Assembly (NCBI GenBank): GCA_963746255.1
Contig: CAVVAJ010000005.1
Coordinates: forward strand, 124,001-188,000
Reading direction: 5' to 3'
DNA: 64,000 bases
Source of the DNA: DAOVXM01 sp963746255
Lineage (GTDB): Bacteria > Chloroflexota > Anaerolineae > Anaerolineales > UBA4823
Position 1 is the first letter of the stretch. Each line of letters starts with the position of its first letter. This document shows, piece by piece, positions 18,026 to 27,040 of this stretch. The position numbers were made by a program, and so were the translations under genes. The notes below the pieces were generated by a model. It searched no databases, had not been told where the DNA came from, and saw only the letters and a program-made list of their open reading frames with translations.

Positions 18026-18745
18026 ATGACAAAGACTTTCTCAATATCCCAACAACTGCATGAGGAACTGAAGCAAATTATCGCGCAAGCGGCTCCAGGT
18101 GAAAGGCTTCCCTCTGAGCCTAAACTTGCTAGTGAGCTTGGTGTGTCGCGAGCGACCCTGAGAGAAGCAATGCGTACTTTTGAAACTCAGGGTCTAATCC
18201 GGCGGCGCCAAGGTTCTGGGACGTATGTCATCCACCCAACGTATATCCTCGAAAGTGGTCTCGAAGTTCTAGAAAGCATTGAGAGCATGGCCGCTCGGTT
18301 AAATATTGATGTGAGAGTAGAGGATGTCCAAATTGATCACCGGTTTCCTGATGTTATCGAAGTTGAAAAACTTTCTCTACCCAAGGGGCAAAAAGTATGG
18401 TCTGCGAGGCGGGTGATCGTTACAGATGATCGACCAGTAGCATACTTAATTGATATAGTTCCTGACGATGTGGTAAATCCCAACGAGATAGAAAAGAAGT
18501 TCACTGGTTCAATGTTGGATTTCTTTCTCAAGCGAGGAACCCCTCCGATAGTGTCATCGTTATGTGAGATCAACGCAGAGCCTGCAACCCAAGACATTGC
18601 CCGCGCGCTTGAAATTCAACGACGGGATGGATTACTGCTCTTCTCGGCATTATTGTATGCTGAGAATGGCCGGGTTATTGATTATTCATTAAGTTATTTC
18701 TTGCCGGGTTATTTCCGCTTTCACGTCGTCCGCCGAATTGAATGA
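18026..18745 (+). CDS. GntR-family regulator (HutC subgroup, UTRA domain)
   Basis: A 239-residue DNA-binding regulator. N-terminal winged helix (about residues 5-72) with GERLPSEPKLASELGVSRAT and LIRRRQGSGTYV; C-terminal UTRA ligand-binding domain (about 95-235) with WSARRVIVTDDRPVAYLIDI. UTRA domains bind small metabolites, here perhaps a purine or a degradation intermediate. Located between adenine deaminase and the carbamoyltransferases, it is the probable local repressor of the purine block. No operator was identified with confidence. Confidence 0.9.
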   Translation: MTKTFSISQQLHEELKQIIAQAAPGERLPSEPKLASELGVSRATLREAMRTFETQGLIRRRQGSGTYVIHPTYILESGLEVLESIESMAARLNIDVRVEDVQIDHRFPDVIEVEKLSLPKGQKVWSARRVIVTDDRPVAYLIDIVPDDVVNPNEIEKKFTGSMLDFFLKRGTPPIVSSLCEINAEPATQDIARALEIQRRDGLLLFSALLYAENGRVIDYSLSYFLPGYFRFHVVRRIE

Positions 18746-18813
18746 TACCTATATATTAAACTTGCCTTCAATATGGCAGTATTAAATAACCTACAAGATC
18801 AAGGAGATTAAAA

Positions 18814-19767
18814 ATGAGAAGTTTTTTAGGTCGCGATATCCTATCCCTGAAGGATTTTGAAAGACAGGAGTTTTTTCGCATCTTTGAAATTGCTGAAGAA
18901 TTAGAACCAATTGCCAGAAATCGACGCAATAGCGATCTGCTGGCAGAAAAAACACTCGTAACCGCATTTTACCAACCAAGCACTCGCACTCGGTTAGCTC
19001 ATGAGGCAGCTATGCACCGACTAGGAGGGCATGTCACCGGTTTCGCGGATGCTAAAATGACCCGTGCAGGAGATTTTTATCAGGAATCTATCAAGGACAC
19101 AGTTAAGATGCTTGAGTTTTACGGCGATGTAATCGTAATGCGCCATTTCTTGCAGGGTGCTCCTCAAGAAGCTGCAAAATGGGCATCGATTCCAGTGATT
19201 AACGGCGGTGATGGCTGGGGAGAGCATCCAACACAAATTCTCACCGATCTATATACTGTATTTCGTGAGAAGGGGCGGATTGATGGCTTAACTTGGGTGG
19301 CAGTTGGTGATATGCGGATGCGTACAATGCATTCATTAGCATACGCCCTGACTCAATTCGACTGCCCAATAACATTTATCTCCCCACCAGAAATGTCACT
19401 GACAGATGAGTTCAAGGCAGATATAGAGCAATACTGTTTAGACTTTAGCGAAGCAGAACATATCGAACAGGTCATCGACCAAGCTGATGTGATCCTCGTT
19501 GAACCGGTCGTACAGCCGGATTACACAAAATCACGCCAGGAAGCAACCGAAGATAAGGGACTCACCCCTGCTAACTACAAAATCACCCGCGAATTGCTGG
19601 CGGAAAAAGCTAAATCAGATGCGATTTTGTTGCATTCGTTACCTCGGATGGATGAGATTCCGCCTGATGTTGACATTACTCGCTGGTCGCGCTACTGGCA
19701 GGAAGCATTTAATGGCGTTGTGATGCGAATGGCGTTGTTGGCATTGATACTTGGAGCGACGGAATAA
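18814..19767 (+). CDS. Aspartate/ornithine carbamoyltransferase-family protein (ATCase-like)
   Basis: A 317-residue transcarbamylase. The carbamoyl-phosphate site is visible as FYQPSTRTRLAHEAAMHRLGG (STRTR) and HPTQILTDLY; the C-terminal LLHSLPRMDEIPPDV matches the HPLPR-type loop of aspartate carbamoyltransferases, with Ser replacing the usual Pro. Start ATG with AAGGAGAT upstream. There is no pyrI, pyrC or other pyrimidine-synthesis gene nearby, and a second transcarbamylase and carbamate kinase follow, so a catabolic role (phosphorolysis of a carbamoyl compound) is as likely as UMP synthesis. Confidence 0.82.
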   Translation: MRSFLGRDILSLKDFERQEFFRIFEIAEELEPIARNRRNSDLLAEKTLVTAFYQPSTRTRLAHEAAMHRLGGHVTGFADAKMTRAGDFYQESIKDTVKMLEFYGDVIVMRHFLQGAPQEAAKWASIPVINGGDGWGEHPTQILTDLYTVFREKGRIDGLTWVAVGDMRMRTMHSLAYALTQFDCPITFISPPEMSLTDEFKADIEQYCLDFSEAEHIEQVIDQADVILVEPVVQPDYTKSRQEATEDKGLTPANYKITRELLAEKAKSDAILLHSLPRMDEIPPDVDITRWSRYWQEAFNGVVMRMALLALILGATE

Positions 19768-19859
19768 ACGCTCAAGACTTCAAGATCTGACAAATTAATA
19801 TTGGAACCTATCTCTATCCGGATGGATATTGTATTCGAGCCGCAAGGAGGTGCTCGCCC

Positions 19860-20840
19860 ATGCAAACTGATTTAAGCGGTCGTGATTTGATTGGCGATTT
19901 AGATTTCAGTAAAGAAGAGGTCGAAACTGTTTTGGATGTCGCTTTTGATTTGAAACGCAAGCGGGCTATGGGTGAACCCCATGCTTACCTGCGTGATAAA
20001 GTCTTGGCGATGTTGTTTTTCTTCTCAAGTACCCGGACAAGGGGCTCATTTGAAGCAGGAATGGCACAGTTAGGAGGCCATGCCGCGTTCATCGAAAGCC
20101 GCACGACCCAAATCTCACACGGTGATACAGAGAAGGAGATGGGGGAGATTTTTGGCAGATACTTTGATGGAATTGCGATCCGGCATGTAGACTGGGGGAT
20201 CGGAAATAATTATCTGAATTACGTAGCTGAAGCCTCCCGGGTCCCGGTGCTGAATATGCAGTGTGACATCTACCATCCTTTCCAAATCCTTGCTGATCTG
20301 ATGACCATCATTGAAAAGAAAGGTCGTGATTTGCGGCGAAAAAAAATGGTGGTTTCCTGGGCATACGCTGCGTCCTACCAGAAACCTATGTCTGTTCCAC
20401 AATCACTAATCCTGCAGATGCCCCGTTTTGGTTTGGATATTGTCCTTGCACATCCACCGGAATTCAAACTGAAGCCAGATGTGATGGAACAAGCAAAAGA
20501 GCAAGCTCGGAAATTCGGGGCGGGTTTTGATGTCACGGATGATATGGAAGAGGCATTTAAGGATGCCGATATAGTCTACGCGAAATCCTGGGGAGCGATG
20601 GTACATACTACAGATGCTGAGGAGGGGGTAAAAATCATAAAGAAATATGAACACTGGATTACCGATGAGCGCAAAATGGCGTTAGCGAAAGCGGATGCGA
20701 TTTATATGCACCCATTACCCGCGGACCGCAATATTGAAGTTACTGACGGTGTGATGGACGGGCCAAATTCAGTTGTTTTTGATGAAGCCGAGAACCGCTT
20801 GCATTCACAAAAAGCGGTTATGGCTCTCACGATGAGGTAA
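19860..20840 (+). CDS. Knotted carbamoyltransferase, YgeW-like
   Basis: A 326-residue transcarbamylase with signatures of the YgeW group: FFFSSTRTRGSFEAGMAQLG (carbamoyl-phosphate site), SHGDTEKEMGEI, the NMQCDIYHPFQILADL segment, the distinctive SWAYAASYQKPMSVPQS and the C-terminal YMHPLPADR. YgeW of enteric bacteria lies in clusters for anaerobic purine breakdown and its substrate is not settled. A perfect AAGGAGGTG ribosome site precedes the ATG. It ends 4 bases before carbamate kinase, so the two are surely co-translated. Likely reaction: transfer of a carbamoyl group to phosphate, giving carbamoyl phosphate for the kinase. Confidence 0.86.
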   Translation: MQTDLSGRDLIGDLDFSKEEVETVLDVAFDLKRKRAMGEPHAYLRDKVLAMLFFFSSTRTRGSFEAGMAQLGGHAAFIESRTTQISHGDTEKEMGEIFGRYFDGIAIRHVDWGIGNNYLNYVAEASRVPVLNMQCDIYHPFQILADLMTIIEKKGRDLRRKKMVVSWAYAASYQKPMSVPQSLILQMPRFGLDIVLAHPPEFKLKPDVMEQAKEQARKFGAGFDVTDDMEEAFKDADIVYAKSWGAMVHTTDAEEGVKIIKKYEHWITDERKMALAKADAIYMHPLPADRNIEVTDGVMDGPNSVVFDEAENRLHSQKAVMALTMR

Positions 20841-20844
20841 TGGA

Positions 20845-21789
20845 ATGGGCATAGAAAAGATCGCTGTAGTCGCAATTGGTGGAAATTCACTAATTATTGA
20901 CAATAATCGGAAGACAATCCCAGACCAGTTCGATGCGGTTGAGCAGACAATGGGCCATATCGCAGTGATGATAAAAAATGGCTGGAATATTATCATCACC
21001 CACGGAAATGGACCCCAAGTTGGATTTATTCTGCGGAGGTCTGAATTAGCACTCCATGAGCTTCATCCCGTCCCTCTGGATTATTGTGGAGCCGATACCC
21101 AAGGTGCAATTGGCTACATGATCCAAAAAGCTTTGCGTAATGAGCTTACCAAGCTTGGGATCGATAAACAAACTGTCACTATCGTCACTCAGGTAAAAGT
21201 TGATAGCGATGATCCAGCCTTTATGAATCCTTCCAAACCGATTGGATCTTTCTTAGATGAAAGCACCGCCCGCGAACGAATTGCTGATGGGCAAGTTTTT
21301 GTAGAAGACGCAGGGCGAGGCTGGCGCAGAGTTGTACCATCCCCTAAGCCGGTCGACATCATCGAGGTGGAGGCGATCAAGCGTTTAATCCAAGCTGGTA
21401 TGATCGTTGTTGCTGTGGGCGGGGGAGGGATACCGGTAGTCGAAAAAGAACGCGGACAACTGCGTGGGGTTGAAGCAGTGATCGACAAGGATTTCGCCTC
21501 AGCGCTGTTGGCGGAGATGATCGATGCTGATCTCCTATTGATTTCGACCGTTGTTGAGAAAGTAGCGCTAAATTTTAATCGACCGGATCAGATCTGGTTG
21601 GATGCGATGACCGTTTCGCAAGCAGAGGAGTATATACAAGCTGGTCATTTTTCCCCAGGCAGTATGCTACCTAAGATACAGGCATGTATCAAATTCATCA
21701 AAGCAGGCGGGGACCAAGCTCTAATTACGAATCCCGAGAATATTGGACGGGCATTGAACGGAGAAACAGGAACCTGGATTCGTCCCTAG
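20845..21789 (+). CDS. arcC: Carbamate kinase
   Basis: Makes ATP from carbamoyl phosphate and ADP. 314 residues, standard length. Motifs: VVAIGGNSLI, IITHGNGPQVGFIL, QGAIGYMIQKAL, RRVVPSPKPVDIIE, VVAVGGGGIPV, GVEAVIDKDFASALLA and FSPGSMLPKIQACIKFI. Situated 4 bases behind a YgeW-like transcarbamylase, it completes a substrate-level phosphorylation module, as YqeA/ArcC do in purine and arginine fermentation. Confidence 0.95.
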   Translation: MGIEKIAVVAIGGNSLIIDNNRKTIPDQFDAVEQTMGHIAVMIKNGWNIIITHGNGPQVGFILRRSELALHELHPVPLDYCGADTQGAIGYMIQKALRNELTKLGIDKQTVTIVTQVKVDSDDPAFMNPSKPIGSFLDESTARERIADGQVFVEDAGRGWRRVVPSPKPVDIIEVEAIKRLIQAGMIVVAVGGGGIPVVEKERGQLRGVEAVIDKDFASALLAEMIDADLLLISTVVEKVALNFNRPDQIWLDAMTVSQAEEYIQAGHFSPGSMLPKIQACIKFIKAGGDQALITNPENIGRALNGETGTWIRP

Positions 21790-21855
21790 CTAGAATTTCT
21801 TTGTTGATTTTGGTCATCTTGCCTGTAAAATATATGAGTAATGACCATAGCCGGA

Positions 21856-21884
21856 TTACACACAGATGGATATGCTTATATAAT
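21856..21884 (+). promoter_or_regulatory. Promoter of the nucleoside transporter operon
   Basis: -35 TTACAC (21856-21861), 17-base spacer, -10 TATAAT (21879-21884). Transcription would begin near 21891 and leave an untranslated leader of about 130 bases before the substrate-binding protein gene. Confidence 0.6.
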
Positions 21885-21930
21885 AGTCTATATAGTAGTT
21901 CTACTGTGATAACCATGCTCAAATAATGCT

Positions 21931-21942
21931 GAAAGGAGGTGA
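21931..21942 (+). promoter_or_regulatory. Orphan perfect Shine-Dalgarno sequence in the transporter leader
   Basis: GAAAGGAGGTGA complements the 16S rRNA 3' end almost completely, but no ATG or convincing coding frame follows at normal spacing. The real gene starts about 80 bases further on with its own site (GGAGG at about 22011). It may drive a very short upstream peptide or act as a ribosome standby site. Confidence 0.4.
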
Positions 21943-22019
21943 AATTCAATAGTTTGTTCTGTAGCTTGCATATCTAGCAGAAAATTGGACAACTTTAGAG
22001 ATGTAATTTGGAGGAGTAA

Positions 22020-23237
22020 ATGAATACGAAAAAATATTGGTGGGTATTAACCCTGTTTGTCGTAAGTATGTTGCTTCTATCCGCATGCCAGCAGACTGAA
22101 CAACCGGAAGAAGTTGGTGGTTTCCAAATTCCGGCCACGGAAGAGGGTAAATTCAATGTAGCCATGGTTCTGATAGGCCCCCATGATGATGGGGGGTGGT
22201 CGCAAGCACATTACGAAGGGCTAGAGGAAATAGCGGCGAATATTGACAATGTGCATGTTGCTTACATCGAAAATGTACCTGAAGGTGCCGACTCCGAACA
22301 AATATTCCGCAGCCTTTCGCGCAAAGGATTTGACCTCATATTTGGGACTTCTTTTGGATATATGGATCCCATGGAAACCGTGGCGGGAGAGTTCCCAGAT
22401 TCAACCTTCATCCACATCAGTGGTTATAAATCAAATATGGAGAACTTTGGGAATCTTTTTGGTGCCATGGAGGATATGAAATACCTAGGCGGTATGCTTG
22501 CAGGCGCACGTGCCAAAATGGATGGTAACCCGAAAGTTGGCTACATGGCGACATTTCCAATTCCCGAAGAAATACGGTTGGGCAACGCAATCGCCCTAGG
22601 CATGAAGGAAACCTGCCCGGAGTGCACGCTAGATGTCCGCTGGATCAACACTTGGCACGATCCGATCATCGAGAAAGACGCTGCAGCTTCTTTATTCGAT
22701 GGCGGTGCCCAAGTTGTATTCACCGGTGCAGACACACCTGCAGTAGCTGACGTCGCCCAAGAAAAAGGAAAATGGGGTGTAACGTATGACTGGTCAGGTT
22801 CTTGTAAGGTTGACCGCTGCTTGACTGCTCCATATTGGAATTGGGGTCCGGTTTATACCAAAATCGCTCAAGGTGTGAAGGATGGCACCTATGAAGTAGG
22901 GTGGGATTATTTTGATGCCGATTCTTTAGGTATGGGACTCTATGGCTTCATGGAGGGTGAGGAATTAACCTCTGGCGTAGCTGAACTGCCACCTGATGTA
23001 ATCGAATTAGTCCGGACAACTTTAGCCCAGATGCTGAATGGTGATTTTGACCGCTTCGATGTCTTCGCTGGAGAAATTCTTGATAACAAAGGTGAGGTCA
23101 TCGTTCCTGCTGGAGAAAAAATGGAACAAGCAGATCTGGATCAATTTCCTCCGGGCGCTCCAGGATTAGAGTGCGATTACTGTATGTATTGGTGGTCGGA
23201 TAATATAACTGCTGAGCTGCCTTCTTTAGGTGAATAA
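22020..23237 (+). CDS. BMP-family (PnrA/BmpA-type) substrate-binding lipoprotein
   Basis: Extracytoplasmic nucleoside-type binding protein of an ABC importer, 405 residues. Signal peptide with lipobox LLLSAC (Cys at about residue 23). The family core is seen in VAMVLIGPHDDGGWSQAHYEG (ligand-loop Asp and Trp), FDLIFGTSFGYMDPM, GAMEDMKYLGGMLAG, VGYMATFPIPEEI and QVVFTGADTPAVAD. BMP proteins of known function bind purine nucleosides or related compounds, and the flanking adenine deaminase cluster agrees. Good ribosome site GGAGG before the ATG. It heads a four-gene transporter operon. Confidence 0.92.
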   Translation: MNTKKYWWVLTLFVVSMLLLSACQQTEQPEEVGGFQIPATEEGKFNVAMVLIGPHDDGGWSQAHYEGLEEIAANIDNVHVAYIENVPEGADSEQIFRSLSRKGFDLIFGTSFGYMDPMETVAGEFPDSTFIHISGYKSNMENFGNLFGAMEDMKYLGGMLAGARAKMDGNPKVGYMATFPIPEEIRLGNAIALGMKETCPECTLDVRWINTWHDPIIEKDAAASLFDGGAQVVFTGADTPAVADVAQEKGKWGVTYDWSGSCKVDRCLTAPYWNWGPVYTKIAQGVKDGTYEVGWDYFDADSLGMGLYGFMEGEELTSGVAELPPDVIELVRTTLAQMLNGDFDRFDVFAGEILDNKGEVIVPAGEKMEQADLDQFPPGAPGLECDYCMYWWSDNITAELPSLGE

Positions 23238-23247
23238 TTTACCTTTC

Positions 23248-23284
23248 AATTAGGCCGGAATCCATTAAGGATTCCGGCCTAATT
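23248..23284 (+). terminator. Strong inter-cistronic hairpin between binding protein and ATPase genes
   Basis: Perfect 16-bp inverted repeat around a 5-base loop (arm AATTAGGCCGGAATCC). It lacks a following T-run, so it is more likely an RNA-stabilising or partial-termination element that keeps the binding protein in excess over the other transporter subunits. Confidence 0.75.
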
Positions 23285-23321
23285 GTATTCATCGATCTAA
23301 TTGTCCCTAAAGGTATTTAAA

Positions 23322-24896
23322 GTGACAACTTCATATTCAGGTTCCGAGAGACAGAATACGGATATTGTCGTAGAGATGAGAGGGATTGTTAAACAATTCC
23401 CGGGTGTTTTAGCAAACGACCACGTTGATTTCGACATGCAGCGCGGTGAGATCCACGCCCTGCTCGGGGAAAATGGAGCCGGTAAAAGCACATTGGTTAA
23501 TATATTGACCGGTCTATATCGCCAGGATTTAGGATTGATTCGTGTGAATGGTCAAGAGGTGAATTTTTCATCACCGGGCGATGCGATTAGCGTTGGAATT
23601 GGTATGGTCCACCAGCATTTCATGTTGGTACCATCACAAACTGTAACTGAAAATATACTCCTCGGCCTTGATCAACCGCGTTTTCGTATGAACCTGCAGC
23701 AATACGAGCGTAATGTGTCAGAGCTTGGACAACGTTTCGGGTTAAAGGTTGACCCCAGTGCCAAGATCTGGCAGCTATCTGTGGGCGAGCAGCAAAGGGT
23801 TGAAATTCTCAAAGTGCTCTATCGTGGAGCGCAAATCCTGATCTTAGATGAACCCACTGCAGTATTAGCCCCTCAAGAGATAGATGTGTTATTCGATACG
23901 CTGCATTCGATGGTCCAGGATGGGAAATCAATAGTATTTATCAGCCACAAATTGCATGAAGTGATGGAGATATCTGATCGCATCACAATATTGCGTAAGG
24001 GCAAGGTAACTGCGGCTGGTCTAAATACGAGTGATGTCAGCCAGCAAGAGTTAGCCAAGCTTATGGTTGGTCGCGATGTAGAATTTACCATTGAGAAACA
24101 AGCCCAACGTCCAGGTGAAATCGTCCTTGAAGTAGACAAAGTTTATGCGGAGAATGACAAAAGACTGCCAGCATTACAAGGTGTTTCCTTTGTCGTGCGT
24201 AGCGGAGAAATTTTAGGTTTAGCAGGTGTGGCAGGCAATGGCCAACGCGAGCTTGCCCAAGTCCTTTCGAGCTTGAGAAAATGCGAGGATGGCGTAGTTA
24301 AATTAAATGGCAAAATCATCAGCAATACGCCAGTCAAAAATGCTATCAATAAAGGTGTTGCCTATATACCCGAAGATCGCACACACGTTGGTTCCGCACC
24401 CAATCTAAGTGTTACAGATAACGTAATAATGAAAAATTATCGCCGCCCACCCATTGCTAGGGGGTGGGTGATCGATGCTGATGCTGCCACCGATTTTGCC
24501 GAAGGTTTAAAAGTTTCTTATGAGATCAGTGTACCGACTGTTGAGACACCTGTCCGACTGTTATCAGGAGGAAATTTACAGCGAGTCATTCTCGCCAGAG
24601 AGTTCTCTGGTGAACCAGTACTGATCGTTGCAGTTCAACCGACTCGTGGACTCGATGTCGGTGCAATAGAGGGTGTCCACAATTTGTTATTATCTCAGCG
24701 CGAAGCAGGAGCCGCGATCTTGTTGATCTCCGAAGAGCTGGAAGAATTATTTGCATTGAGCGATCGATTAACAGTGATATTTGAAGGCCAGCTCATGGGG
24801 GAGATGAAGGAGGGTGATATAGATACCATTGGCCTAATGATGACTGGTACACGTCTAGATCAGATCGAGCCCCAAGGAATGGAAAGAAATGAATGA
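23322..24896 (+). CDS. ABC transporter ATP-binding protein, two NBDs (NupO/YufO-like)
   Basis: About 524 residues with two nucleotide-binding domains. First: Walker A GENGAGKSTLV, signature LSVGEQQRVEIL, Walker B ILILDEPTAVL and H-loop ISHKLHEV. Second: degenerate Walker A region GVAGNGQREL, signature LSGGNLQRVIL and a Walker B region with VAVQPTRGLD, where Asp-Glu is replaced, as usual in sugar/nucleoside (CUT2/BMP) ATPases. The GTG at 23322 is chosen because AAAGG lies 8 bases before it; the TTG at 23301 has no such site. Overlaps the next gene by 8 bases. Confidence 0.93.
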   Translation: MTTSYSGSERQNTDIVVEMRGIVKQFPGVLANDHVDFDMQRGEIHALLGENGAGKSTLVNILTGLYRQDLGLIRVNGQEVNFSSPGDAISVGIGMVHQHFMLVPSQTVTENILLGLDQPRFRMNLQQYERNVSELGQRFGLKVDPSAKIWQLSVGEQQRVEILKVLYRGAQILILDEPTAVLAPQEIDVLFDTLHSMVQDGKSIVFISHKLHEVMEISDRITILRKGKVTAAGLNTSDVSQQELAKLMVGRDVEFTIEKQAQRPGEIVLEVDKVYAENDKRLPALQGVSFVVRSGEILGLAGVAGNGQRELAQVLSSLRKCEDGVVKLNGKIISNTPVKNAINKGVAYIPEDRTHVGSAPNLSVTDNVIMKNYRRPPIARGWVIDADAATDFAEGLKVSYEISVPTVETPVRLLSGGNLQRVILAREFSGEPVLIVAVQPTRGLDVGAIEGVHNLLLSQREAGAAILLISEELEELFALSDRLTVIFEGQLMGEMKEGDIDTIGLMMTGTRLDQIEPQGMERNE

Positions 24897-26028
24897 GATC
24901 TCTTCAACAAGCCCAGGAAGAAAGCGCGTATTCCCATTTCACATACGCATGGAGAAACGCATCAAAGAACCACCCCCGTGGTTTTCGTCATTGATTTCAT
25001 TTATCGCCATCATTTTTTCTCTGCTCCTTGGTGCTTTTGTCATCGCTTTTGTGGGAGGCGATCCTTTCCGGTCTTATGCTCATATAGCACGTGCGTCTTT
25101 CGGGAATATTGGGGTGCTTTCCGATACAATTGTCAAGGCAACGCCGATTATCTTAACTGCATTGGCGTGTTCTGTAGCCTTCAGGATGCGTCTCTGGAAT
25201 ATCGGCGCAGAAGGGCAGTTCATCATGGGGGCCTTTGGGGCAACTGCAGTTGTGTTGATCCCTCTGCTGCCAGCTGAAACATCACCATGGATTTTTATTC
25301 CAACAATGATGGTCGCTGGCATGATCACAGGTGGGTTATGGGGGTTTATCCCCGGTTATCTGAAAGCAAAACTGCAAGTGAATGAGATCATAACGACTTT
25401 GATGCTGAACTATATCGCCATCGCATGGGTAAACTTCTTCATATTTGCTGTATGGAGTGAAGGTGGATTCCCAATGACCATGAAGTTTCCAACAACAGCC
25501 TGGTTGCCGCGACTGCTGGATTATGCCGATCAGCTACCGGTCTTACGGGGATTAACGACACATCTTGGGTTGTTCATCGGCATCGGCGCTGCGGTAGTAG
25601 TGTGGTTTATCATCTATCGCAGCCGCTGGGGCTACGAGATCAGGTTAATCGGAGACAACCAAAGAGCAGCCGAATATGCCGGTATAAACATTGCCAGAAA
25701 TACCATATTGGTCATGATGCTCTCTGGGGCATTAGCCGGTTTAGGCGGAGTCTCGGAAGTTAGTGGCGTGGTGCATAGACTGCAAACCTCACCGGTTGCA
25801 GCCGGTTATGGTTTTACGGGGATAATAGTTGCTTGGTTAGCGAAATTGAATCCATTCGTTATTATACTGGTCTCGATATTGTTTGGAGCGCTGATATTAG
25901 CCGGTCGGGAGATACAACCCTCTGGTATCACCAGGATGATCCAAGGCATTATTCTAGTTAGTTTGATAGCTAGTGATTTTCTGATGCGCTATCGAGTTCA
26001 GCTCTACCGTACCAGTGAGGAGGCCTGA
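24889..26028 (+). CDS. ABC transporter permease (NupP/YufP-like)
   Basis: A 379-residue inner-membrane permease with about nine or ten membrane segments, BPD_transp_2 family. Typical pieces: FRMRLWNIGAEGQFIMGAFG (the conserved NIGAEGQ), LKAKLQVNEIITTLMLNYIA and IGDNQRAAEYAGINIARN. Starts within the end of the ATPase gene. Pairs with the following permease to form the translocation channel of the nucleoside importer. Confidence 0.93.
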   Translation: MNEISSTSPGRKRVFPFHIRMEKRIKEPPPWFSSLISFIAIIFSLLLGAFVIAFVGGDPFRSYAHIARASFGNIGVLSDTIVKATPIILTALACSVAFRMRLWNIGAEGQFIMGAFGATAVVLIPLLPAETSPWIFIPTMMVAGMITGGLWGFIPGYLKAKLQVNEIITTLMLNYIAIAWVNFFIFAVWSEGGFPMTMKFPTTAWLPRLLDYADQLPVLRGLTTHLGLFIGIGAAVVVWFIIYRSRWGYEIRLIGDNQRAAEYAGINIARNTILVMMLSGALAGLGGVSEVSGVVHRLQTSPVAAGYGFTGIIVAWLAKLNPFVIILVSILFGALILAGREIQPSGITRMIQGIILVSLIASDFLMRYRVQLYRTSEEA

Positions 26029-26031
26029 AGC

Positions 26032-27000
26032 GTGGATCTAATCATCATATTACAGGCTGGTGTGGCTAGTGGTACTGTCCTGTTATTTGCTACAATCGGA
26101 GAGATATTCGCTGAACGCTCGGGAGTTTTGAATTTAGGTGTTGAGGGCATGATGCTGGTTGGTGCTATGAGTGGCTTCAGCATTGCGATTGCTACTGGGA
26201 ATCCTTGGCTAGGAGTTCTGGTAGCTATGCTCGCCGCTGGAATTTTTAGTCAAATTCATGCTTTCATATCCATCACCTTACAAGCAGATCAAGTTGTCAG
26301 TGGCCTGGCGCTTACTTTTTTGGGTGTGGGGATCAGCCTGGTGCTCGGAGAAGGGTTGAGCAAAGCGGGTGCTGTTTCTTTATTGCCTAATTTTTCCATT
26401 CCGGTCCTTTCGATGACTCCCATCATCGGACCGATCTTCTTCACCAACCAAAGTGTTTTAGTATATGTCGGTTATCTATTGATCCCTTTCGCTTGGTACT
26501 ATATCTACCGGACACGGCCAGGAATGCATCTGCGTGCGGTTGGTGAATATCCCGCGGCAGCTGATGCACTGGGCGTTAATGTCTATCGATTGCGTTATTT
26601 TTATGTGTTTGTCGGTGGTGTGCTAGCTGGTTTAGCGGGAGCCACGATCAGTTTAGCGATCTCTCCTGGGTGGTTCAGCGAGCTTACCACCGCCGGCCAA
26701 GGATGGATCGCGATTGGCTTGGTGATCTTCGCTCAATGGGATCCAATTCGGGCGGCTTTTGGATCGTATGCCTTCGGTGCTCTCCGACGACTAGTGTTAG
26801 ATATCCAAGGTCCGGTGACGCTGTTAGGATTCGCTAATCCATTTTATTTCAATCCATATTGGGGGTTCTTCCTCCAGATGCTACCTTATGCATTCACGAT
26901 TATCGTACTAATCATCGGTTCTAGGGAAGCGATGCGTAAACGGATCGGTGCGCCCGCAGCATTAGGGACGCCATACGTCCGGGGCGAGCGTGGTCTCTAA
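26032..27000 (+). CDS. ABC transporter permease (NupQ/YufQ-like)
   Basis: A 322-residue second permease. Conserved FAERSGVLNLGVEGMMLVGAM (the NLGVEG signature), LQADQVVSGLALTFLGVGIS and MHLRAVGEYPAAADALGVNV are visible. Start codon GTG at 26032, with GAGGAGG just upstream overlapping the end of the previous gene. Completes the four-component BMP-type nucleoside importer. Confidence 0.93.
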   Translation: MDLIIILQAGVASGTVLLFATIGEIFAERSGVLNLGVEGMMLVGAMSGFSIAIATGNPWLGVLVAMLAAGIFSQIHAFISITLQADQVVSGLALTFLGVGISLVLGEGLSKAGAVSLLPNFSIPVLSMTPIIGPIFFTNQSVLVYVGYLLIPFAWYYIYRTRPGMHLRAVGEYPAAADALGVNVYRLRYFYVFVGGVLAGLAGATISLAISPGWFSELTTAGQGWIAIGLVIFAQWDPIRAAFGSYAFGALRRLVLDIQGPVTLLGFANPFYFNPYWGFFLQMLPYAFTIIVLIIGSREAMRKRIGAPAALGTPYVRGERGL

Positions 27001-27040
27001 TTTAACCCCAGAAATTCAGACACTGAACCTGGATATATGA

